From the NCBI GenBank assembly GCA_021799325.1, contig JAJZAS010000038.1, forward strand, positions 1 to 10,101: a stretch of DNA of 10,101 nucleotides, given 5' to 3'. The DNA comes from Bacillota bacterium (lineage in GTDB: Bacteria > Bacillota > Bacilli > Alicyclobacillales > SLC66). Positions 4,951 to 10,101 of this stretch are shown in pieces (the first letter of the stretch is position 1; every line of letters begins with the position of its first letter). Position numbers and translations under genes: made by a program. A model generated the notes under the pieces. That model searched no databases. It worked only from the letters and a program-made list of their open reading frames with translations, and was not told the origin of the DNA.

Positions 4951-5775
4951 TCAAATCTGCGCCATCGTAAACTTCTGATACACATAGTAAAATACGAACA
5001 CTGAGAGCAACCCGATCAACGGTAGCACGATAAAAGCCCCTGCCTCCACCAGCGCCCGCATCCGTTTTCCTTCCGCCAACTTATCGAAATTGATCAGCGC
5101 CCGCTCCCGATCTTTCTCGGCCATCTTCGTCAAGCGTTCATCCAGTGGTAATTTGGCATAATGAAATCCCTGTACCATCACAATGGCTAGCGCTCGCAAA
5201 CTAGGGAGTTGCAGTTCGTCGCTCATCCATTCGATGGCCTCTGCTAGTGTGTCTGTCGTTTTGATCCTCTTGATCGCTTGATCCACATATTTCTTATATT
5301 CGCCCTCTTCCAGCGCATCGGATACGACCATGAGCATGTCGTCTTCTTTCATTTTCCGCTCGTAGAGTTTGGCTAGCATGCGCTTGGTCCGCTGCACCTG
5401 TAATTCCATTTCAAGGGTAACCTTCTTCCGTTTTTGGCGCGGATAAAGGATCAGACTCACGGACATATAAAGCCCCATTGCCAGACCAGACACGCTAAAA
5501 TGGGAGGTAAAAGAGCCAAGCAACGTAAAGAAAGCGGGAAAAAACACCACCAATCCATACCACTGTTTTGCGGTCATCTTCACATGGGAATATTTGAGCC
5601 ATTCGTCGATCCGATACTCAAATGGTAATACCATCTTTCGTGGGATAGCGCGAAAATGGCGCCGCGACCACTTTACCTCTAGCTGTTCAACCATCCGCGA
5701 GAGCCAAAATAGAAAGAATGTACCGCTCGTGACAGCGCCCACCACCCACGTATTCAGCCAAGTAAAAGTGGTCAC
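4951..5775 (-). CDS. tadC: TadC-like inner-membrane platform protein (T2SSF family)
   Basis: The 274-residue protein is taken from the GTG at 5775, which overlaps the tadB stop (GTGA) and has GGAGG eight bases upstream. A longer open frame to 5940 exists, but its extra 55 residues are out-of-frame tadB sequence and should not be used. There is an N-terminal helix at about 10-27, a helical pair around 73-112, a long charged cytosolic T2SSF-like region (about 118-235, with MLAKLYERKMKEDD and PSLRALAIVMVQG) and a C-terminal helix at about 247-266 (FIVLPLIGLLSVFVFYYVY). Together with TadB it would form the membrane platform on which the CpaF ATPase acts in pilus assembly or secretion. It is the last gene of the operon before the IS remnants. 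Confidence 0.8.
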   Translation of the reverse strand: MTTFTWLNTWVVGAVTSGTFFLFWLSRMVEQLEVKWSRRHFRAIPRKMVLPFEYRIDEWLKYSHVKMTAKQWYGLVVFFPAFFTLLGSFTSHFSVSGLAMGLYMSVSLILYPRQKRKKVTLEMELQVQRTKRMLAKLYERKMKEDDMLMVVSDALEEGEYKKYVDQAIKRIKTTDTLAEAIEWMSDELQLPSLRALAIVMVQGFHYAKLPLDERLTKMAEKDRERALINFDKLAEGKRMRALVEAGAFIVLPLIGLLSVFVFYYVYQKFTMAQI

Positions 5776-6647
5776 TTCACGTCTCCTCCAATCCGCGCTT
5801 GCCGATAGATCCCGATGGCCACCGACACCATCACCACCCCAAAAATGAACGGTATCATTCCGGTCATTAGTGGCACGATGAGATGAAAGAATAGCAGAAG
5901 CGCCACGACGAGACCCGCACCAAAAGCATAAGCGCCCCACCGAATGGACGATGTTTTCGATAGCGTCTTGGCACGCAGTGTCTCGCGATCTTCCAATTCT
6001 TCTAGCACATCATTCCACGCTTCCCCTGTACTCGCTCCAAATTGGCGCATCTTCAAGGTATACTTGGCGAGCCACAGATACGCTGGCACCCCGAGATGTT
6101 CCGCACGATTGAGCATCGCTTCCTCGCACGGAATACATAAGGATTCCATGACCTTTTTCACGGCCTTAAACTCCCGCAGCATCACTTGATCCCGACTCAT
6201 CCGCAGAATGTCGTCGACTGCCTTTTCCGCTTCTCCCGTTGCCGTGAGCGTTTCAATGCCTATTGGAAGCGTCGAATCTCTCAGCCCTCGTTCAAATCGC
6301 ACATGAAAGCGAAGTCCATATAGTCGGATGCCAAGATCAAATGCCAGAGCACCGAGCACCGCAAAAATGATCGTGAGTTCCCATGGTTCATGAAATAGGA
6401 TGGGTAACACTCCAGTCGCGGCAATGATAACCATCCACACCATCACCAATTGAATTCGGCTAATCTCCCATCCCATTTTCGAAAGAACTTGTCTTTTTTT
6501 GTCCAAGTACGCGACGAAAACGGGAGCCTCTTCACGAAACTGGGGAGATTGAAACCATTGACGCATATGTTGACGTTCCAGGTACTGAATAGGGATGGAG
6601 AGAAGCATGAGCGCGGCACCGGACCCGTACAGGATGAGTGCAGTCAT
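5772..6647 (-). CDS. tadB: TadB-like inner-membrane platform protein (T2SSF family)
   Basis: A 291-residue membrane protein with an N-terminal helix at about 3-21 and a helical pair near 65-85 and 88-108. A cytosolic T2SSF-like domain lies at about 112-235 (RFERGLRDSTLPIGIETLTATGE, shown in part: SLCIPCEEAML, MRQFGASTGEAW). Two C-terminal helices lie at about 238-258 and 264-282. It pairs with TadC to form the inner-membrane core of Tad/Flp pilus machines. The ATG overlaps the cpaF stop codon (ATGA), and no strong ribosome site precedes it, so it is probably translated by coupling. The assignment to TadB rather than TadC rests on gene order (CpaF, TadB, TadC), which is the usual order in Tad loci. 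Confidence 0.8.
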   Translation of the reverse strand: MTALILYGSGAALMLLSIPIQYLERQHMRQWFQSPQFREEAPVFVAYLDKKRQVLSKMGWEISRIQLVMVWMVIIAATGVLPILFHEPWELTIIFAVLGALAFDLGIRLYGLRFHVRFERGLRDSTLPIGIETLTATGEAEKAVDDILRMSRDQVMLREFKAVKKVMESLCIPCEEAMLNRAEHLGVPAYLWLAKYTLKMRQFGASTGEAWNDVLEELEDRETLRAKTLSKTSSIRWGAYAFGAGLVVALLLFFHLIVPLMTGMIPFIFGVVMVSVAIGIYRQARIGGDVK

Positions 6648-7948
6648 GACGCGAACACCTGAAGCGACAGCCCTGCCCTCATCGCCTTCGCTTGAAATCG
6701 ATCCGACAGGCCGTAAAATGCGGTCTCGCCAGTTACTATATCGCGCTCAAACACGGTGCGCATTTGGATCTCCCCATGCTCGATTCCGATCAATTCGGCC
6801 ACTTCCTGAATCCCCATGTGCTCGCCCTCCCGCTTGAGATAAATGACATGGGAAACACCACGGGCAATCATGTCGAGGACCGTTTTCTCCGGAGGATGAT
6901 GCGGCGAGGCGATTCCCAGCGTCATCAAACGAAAAATGGCGTCCCTCGCGCTATCCGCGTGAAGAGTGGTCGCCGTCAAGAACAGCCCGATATTGGTGAT
7001 TCGCAAGAATTCCCACGTTGTCCCCTCATCTCGAATTTCCCCGACCACCATCACATCCCCTGTCATTCTCAAGGTGGCCCGTGTGTTCTTGATCATGTTC
7101 ACGTAATGAAAATCGTCGTGTTCACCCTGATTCCACAACCGCAATGTGAATCCACTGTAAAGAGGCTGCATTTCCGGCGCTTCCTCGATCGTAATGAGTC
7201 GAAACCGCGTTGGGATTGGTGCCGTCATCGCGTTCAGCAACGTAGTTTTACCAGCGCCCTGATTCCCTGCAATCACAAAGGATTCTCCGAGTTGCGGCAA
7301 CCATTTCAAATACGTGTGCAGCCTACTATCATCCACGATTTCATCCAATCGGTAGGGATAGATAAATCTGCGAATCGTCAAGATGGGCATGCGGCGAGTG
7401 AGTGCGTTGCCGTCAGGCCCCTGCATCGAAACGCCTGCCGATCCCTGCATGATATGAAACCGGGAACCATCTGCTAGGATCGCATCAATCTCCGGGATGT
7501 TCCGCGCATAGCGGTACGTCGTGCCAGAGAGTTTCTTTTCCATGAACCGATACAAGTCTTCCATACTGCCAAACTTCTTCTCGTATTGCTTCATCTTACC
7601 GCCCTCGGCGTACTCGATCCCCACATCGCCAAGTACCCACACCGTTGTCACCTTTGGTCGCTTTAGTAGTTCAGTTAACACGTCATACTCATAAATCTCT
7701 TTCAAAATGGTATCGATCATCGGCTCCCGTAGTGTTTCCGGCACTTCTATTTCGCGAGCAGTCGTCGCCAAATGGAGGTTCATCGCCTGCTTGTCCGGCA
7801 TTGTCATGAGAAAGTGCTGATCTGCACGATTTGCGGCAGCAAGTCGCTCTTTCCAGGTTGCAAAATCTTTGGATTCCTCTCTCGATCGATGACCATCGCG
7901 GCGTAGCGCATTCGTATCGTCTGATTGCCCCCACTTACTTTCTTGCAT
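6644..7948 (-). CDS. cpaF: CpaF/TadA-like secretion ATPase
   Basis: A 434-residue cytosolic ATPase of the type II/IV secretion and Tad pilus family. The hydrophilic N-terminal region (about 1-130) is followed by an ATPase core. The core has Walker A GNQGAGKT at 228-235, an Asp-box-like LITIEEAPEM at 251-260, Walker B VMVVGEIR at 299-306 and a His box ATTLHADSARDA at about 326-337. It would hexamerise and drive pilin polymerisation or extrusion through TadB and TadC. The family's usual IEDTAEL is changed to IEEAPEM, and the N-terminal region is divergent (RPKVTTVWVLGD in place of the usual VNG motif), so it is a distant member. The ATG overlaps the SAF gene by 14 bases, with GGGAG nine bases upstream. 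A long open frame on the opposite strand is a shadow. Confidence 0.9.
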   Translation of the reverse strand: MQESKWGQSDDTNALRRDGHRSREESKDFATWKERLAAANRADQHFLMTMPDKQAMNLHLATTAREIEVPETLREPMIDTILKEIYEYDVLTELLKRPKVTTVWVLGDVGIEYAEGGKMKQYEKKFGSMEDLYRFMEKKLSGTTYRYARNIPEIDAILADGSRFHIMQGSAGVSMQGPDGNALTRRMPILTIRRFIYPYRLDEIVDDSRLHTYLKWLPQLGESFVIAGNQGAGKTTLLNAMTAPIPTRFRLITIEEAPEMQPLYSGFTLRLWNQGEHDDFHYVNMIKNTRATLRMTGDVMVVGEIRDEGTTWEFLRITNIGLFLTATTLHADSARDAIFRLMTLGIASPHHPPEKTVLDMIARGVSHVIYLKREGEHMGIQEVAELIGIEHGEIQMRTVFERDIVTGETAFYGLSDRFQAKAMRAGLSLQVFAS

Positions 7949-8732
7949 GCTTCATCACTCCCGTTTTTTTCGTGTTGGGAATGGCACCAGATGCTACGGT
8001 AGAGGCCCCCTGCGTTGCCTGTGACGGTGAGCCGATGACCGAATTCGATACGGACTGATTCACCGGTGGTGTGCCTAGTGAATATTGCACGCCGACATTC
8101 CCCATTACCACTTGCGTATCACCTGCCGACATGAGTGCTTGAACCGTTGGCCAATCCGCCCCAATGAGCATCGTCAATGGCTGACTGCTCGATGTTGACG
8201 GGGGATTCAAACTAACATCATTCGTGAGCGCTTGGCTGATTGCCCCAGAAATGCTTGTCTGTCCGTTCGGGTTCGTTACGCTTAGCACCCATACGTTCGG
8301 ATAAGTCATGTTGTTAGCGACAAAATTAACATGTTGACCAGGTTGCACTGTTTGCGATAATCCGGTGTTTTGCACCTGAATCTGTGCAAACGCCAGCTTC
8401 GGATGTGTCAGGTAGAGGTTTTGGATCACCTGTGCCATACTCCCCTGCTTGGCGAGTTCAAAACGCTGCACCTGATCGCCCTGCGGAATGGTCATTGCCG
8501 TTACCCTACCTACGAGATTTTCCGTTACTGCATCCGCCTCCAAATCCTTCGCTTCGATTTGCTTCGTGGTCATATCGTTTGAACCAATGGTCTGATACGG
8601 TTCCAGCGTGTGACTTGGCACTTGAATCGTAACCATGCGCGTGGATTCGTATAGGAAGATGGCATTTAGCACGCCAGATGCGGCGACACCGACCAAACCT
8701 AACAGCCAGATCAATTTGCTCGTCTTCACCAA
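7935..8732 (-). CDS. cpaB: CpaB/RcpC-like SAF-domain protein
   Basis: A 265-residue protein with an N-terminal membrane anchor at about 7-28, then an SAF-like domain at about 34-95 (VPSHTLEPYQTI, NLVGRVTAMTIPQGD). A second region matches the CpaB/RcpC fold (VQPGQHVNFVA at 129-139, then LTMLIGADWPTVQALMSAGD). A Ser/Thr/Gln-rich tail ends with basic residues (KKTGVMKHARK). The established role of CpaB/RcpC is as an extracytoplasmic Tad assembly component. In a cell without an outer membrane it would act on the cell-wall side. The start is TTG at 8732 with AAGGGGGGA eight bases upstream, inside the cpaE 3' end, giving a 7-base overlap. GTG at 8729 is the alternative. Confidence 0.75.
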   Translation of the reverse strand: MVKTSKLIWLLGLVGVAASGVLNAIFLYESTRMVTIQVPSHTLEPYQTIGSNDMTTKQIEAKDLEADAVTENLVGRVTAMTIPQGDQVQRFELAKQGSMAQVIQNLYLTHPKLAFAQIQVQNTGLSQTVQPGQHVNFVANNMTYPNVWVLSVTNPNGQTSISGAISQALTNDVSLNPPSTSSSQPLTMLIGADWPTVQALMSAGDTQVVMGNVGVQYSLGTPPVNQSVSNSVIGSPSQATQGASTVASGAIPNTKKTGVMKHARK

Positions 8733-9835
8733 GGCCAGAATCCCCCCTTCTTCTTCGATTCAGGTGTCTTGGCGTTGTCATCACCGCTGCTTTCGCCTAT
8801 AATAGCTCGCCCAATTTTTTGCACTGCCATCCCGAATGGACGCTTTGGTTGTTCGAGCGCCGCCGCTTTACCAAGTTCCGTGAGGTCGTATACCCGACGA
8901 TCTTCAAGTGCATAGGCGAATAACTGATAACCATATTCCTCCTCGAAAAATTGCGGAGCGTCTTTATTGTAAAATTTGTTGAAAATGATCTTAGGTTCGA
9001 CTTCCAACACAGCGAAATAATCTTCCAAAACTTCAGGGTATCTTTTAAATTTTCCTCGATCCCCACTGCCGAATAGAAAGACCTGATCTGCTTCACGCAA
9101 GGCACTGACAAACATTTTTCCAGCATGATCGCTACCAAGGTTAAAGAGCACCACATCAAACACTAAAGGCAACCACTCTGCCATATGACGGATCACATGG
9201 TCTGGAAGCAAATCTCTTGTGCGGCTTGCAGGCATAAGCCAAAATTTGAGGTTCTTCACGAAAACGAGGGCATTTTTTACTGTCTCAGGCGTTAATGTGA
9301 CACCCATAAAATGTTCTTCCCACACTTCCACCGACAACGTAGTTTCCATGCCAACTCGTTCCTTAATTGTGCCGTTTGGATCAAGGTCGATAATCGCCAC
9401 CGACTTTCCTTGTACGGCCAACCATGCCGCCGTGTTGAGCGAAAACGCATCTTTTCCCACACCGCCACCCGTTGGTAAGAGCCCCGCAAACGCCACGATG
9501 ATTCCTCTTCGCTCCGTCTTACGAATATGGGGCCGAGTCCTCAACCGCTCATTTACCCACCGCATTAACGCTTCAGGATCAATTTCGTTTCCGATCATGG
9601 ACGCGGCACCGACCGTTTCCGCCTCAACCTTTTGTTTCTCCTCTACACCGACAAGCATCACACTGACTTGACTTGCCACAGCAATCCCCACGGTTTCTGC
9701 ATTCCAAAACGGCCCATCAATGACCCACACATCGCCCGTTCGAGGTTCAGGGTACGCAGTTCCCACCTCATGAGGAATCTCTCGAAATAGTTCAATCAAA
9801 TCCTCCCAATCCGTGACCAGATGTAAAATTCCCAT
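8726..9835 (-). CDS. cpaE: CpaE/MinD-like ATPase with altered P-loop
   Basis: A 369-residue protein with a receiver-like or divergent N-terminal region (1-108) and a MinD/ParA-type core from about 110. The P-loop is TGGGVGKD at 122-129. Compared with KGGVGKT, the signature Lys is Gly and the Thr is Asp, while the phosphate-binding Lys128 is kept. IIDLDPNG (148-155) is the A' motif, and a switch-like strand VVLFNLGSD lies at 228-236. The C-terminus is charged and ends KKKGGFWPW. CpaE proteins help localise Tad machinery at the membrane or pole. Altered P-loops occur in some family members, so ATP hydrolysis may be weak or absent. The start ATG has a strong AGGGGAGGGGG upstream and overlaps the preceding ORF by 44 bases. 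Confidence 0.75.
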   Translation of the reverse strand: MGILHLVTDWEDLIELFREIPHEVGTAYPEPRTGDVWVIDGPFWNAETVGIAVASQVSVMLVGVEEKQKVEAETVGAASMIGNEIDPEALMRWVNERLRTRPHIRKTERRGIIVAFAGLLPTGGGVGKDAFSLNTAAWLAVQGKSVAIIDLDPNGTIKERVGMETTLSVEVWEEHFMGVTLTPETVKNALVFVKNLKFWLMPASRTRDLLPDHVIRHMAEWLPLVFDVVLFNLGSDHAGKMFVSALREADQVFLFGSGDRGKFKRYPEVLEDYFAVLEVEPKIIFNKFYNKDAPQFFEEEYGYQLFAYALEDRRVYDLTELGKAAALEQPKRPFGMAVQKIGRAIIGESSGDDNAKTPESKKKGGFWPW

Positions 9836-10100
9836 CCCCCTCCCCTCTCACGCCGATAAGAAACTGCACCACATATTGTTCACGTGTCATCGTCGCTACC
9901 CGATAGGTGGTGTTGCCAATGGCGTACCAGGATGAACCAGGATCCCGATTCCAGTTCTCAACGTTCATCCAATAGAACCAAACCGCCGTGAGTCGTTGGA
10001 TCGGCGTATTCTGCTTCTCCTCGATCACCCAGGCTTCACGCGCGTAGTCGATCCACACACTCTCGCTTCGAATGGTGTGAATGTGACTAGGAAGTGAATG
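9792..10100 (-). CDS. Unrecognised Trp-rich protein, 5'-partial
   Basis: The frame is open from the window edge to the stop at 9792, giving at least 102 residues, and the true start lies outside the window. A GTG at 10058 exists but has no clear ribosome site. The visible part is rich in Trp and Tyr (YAREAWVIEEKQNTP, AVWFYWMNVENWN, SSWYAIGN) and ends in a Gly-rich low-complexity tail (GEGDGNFTSGHGLGG). It has no hydrophobic membrane helix and no motif I recognise. Its 3' end overlaps cpaE by 44 bases, and its tail contains the cpaE ribosome site, which supports membership of the same operon. It could be a Tad-associated extracytoplasmic or accessory protein, but no function is assigned. Confidence 0.55.
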   Translation of the reverse strand, partial: HSLPSHIHTIRSESVWIDYAREAWVIEEKQNTPIQRLTAVWFYWMNVENWNRDPGSSWYAIGNTTYRVATMTREQYVVQFLIGVRGEGDGNFTSGHGLGGFD

Positions 10101-10101
10101 G

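Noticed and set aside
5776..5940. Upstream extension of tadC to 5940
   Set aside because: The extra 55 residues are tadB sequence read in another frame. The GTG at 5775 has a GGAGG site and the typical stop-start overlap.
6692..7477. Open frame of 261 codons on the plus strand
   Set aside because: It lies wholly antisense to the well-supported cpaF gene, and its predicted protein has no recognisable domain and shadow-like composition.
1..10101. CRISPR arrays, tRNA or rRNA genes
   Set aside because: No regularly spaced repeats with unique spacers and no tRNA- or rRNA-like sequence were noticed. The repeats found are single inverted or tandem pairs.

Overview
The window looks like a low-to-mid GC Gram-positive (Firmicutes/Bacilli-type) chromosome or large replicon. 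The evidence is Shine-Dalgarno sites of the AGGAGG type in front of several genes, GTG and TTG starts, tightly overlapping operons, IS3- and ISL3-family remnants, and a Tad/Flp-type machinery of the kind found in endospore-forming relatives. The exact genus cannot be read from the sequence. All real genes lie on the minus strand except the ISL3-family transposase remnant.

Right half (4951-10100): a compact operon for a Tad/Flp-pilus-like or type II secretion-like machine, read right to left. It holds an unrecognised partial ORF (9792-10100), a CpaE/MinD-like protein with a modified P-loop, a CpaB/RcpC-like SAF-domain protein, the CpaF/TadA ATPase, and the TadB and TadC inner-membrane platform proteins. 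Adjacent genes overlap by 4 to 44 bases, so they are probably co-transcribed and translationally coupled. No pilin, TadE-like pseudopilin or prepilin peptidase lies in the window.

Middle (about 3690-4868): two broken insertion sequences pointing at each other. The 5' half of an ISL3-family transposase gene (plus strand, also frameshifted) is joined near 4280-4310 to the 5' half of an IS3-family element (minus strand; orfA intact, orfB truncated). Both have lost their 3' halves.

Left part (55-3523): a visibly AT-richer accessory locus, all on the minus strand. In transcription order it is an OmpR-like winged-helix regulator with a degenerate receiver domain, a 58-residue peptide with a near-canonical double-glycine-type leader (2494-2670), a 61-residue two-helix membrane protein, an ABC ATPase and an ABC permease of about 12 helices. 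This reads as a bacteriocin-like or peptide-signal locus with its own regulator, candidate immunity protein and dedicated ABC transporter. No C39-peptidase exporter and no histidine kinase are visible.

The most unusual structure is that the peptide gene sits between two long imperfect inverted repeats (2433-2458 and 2698-2725, with further similarity inward). A second, different inverted repeat (27-48 and 2137-2154) brackets the ABC transporter pair. Together these suggest modular, possibly invertible or structurally regulated, gene cassettes.
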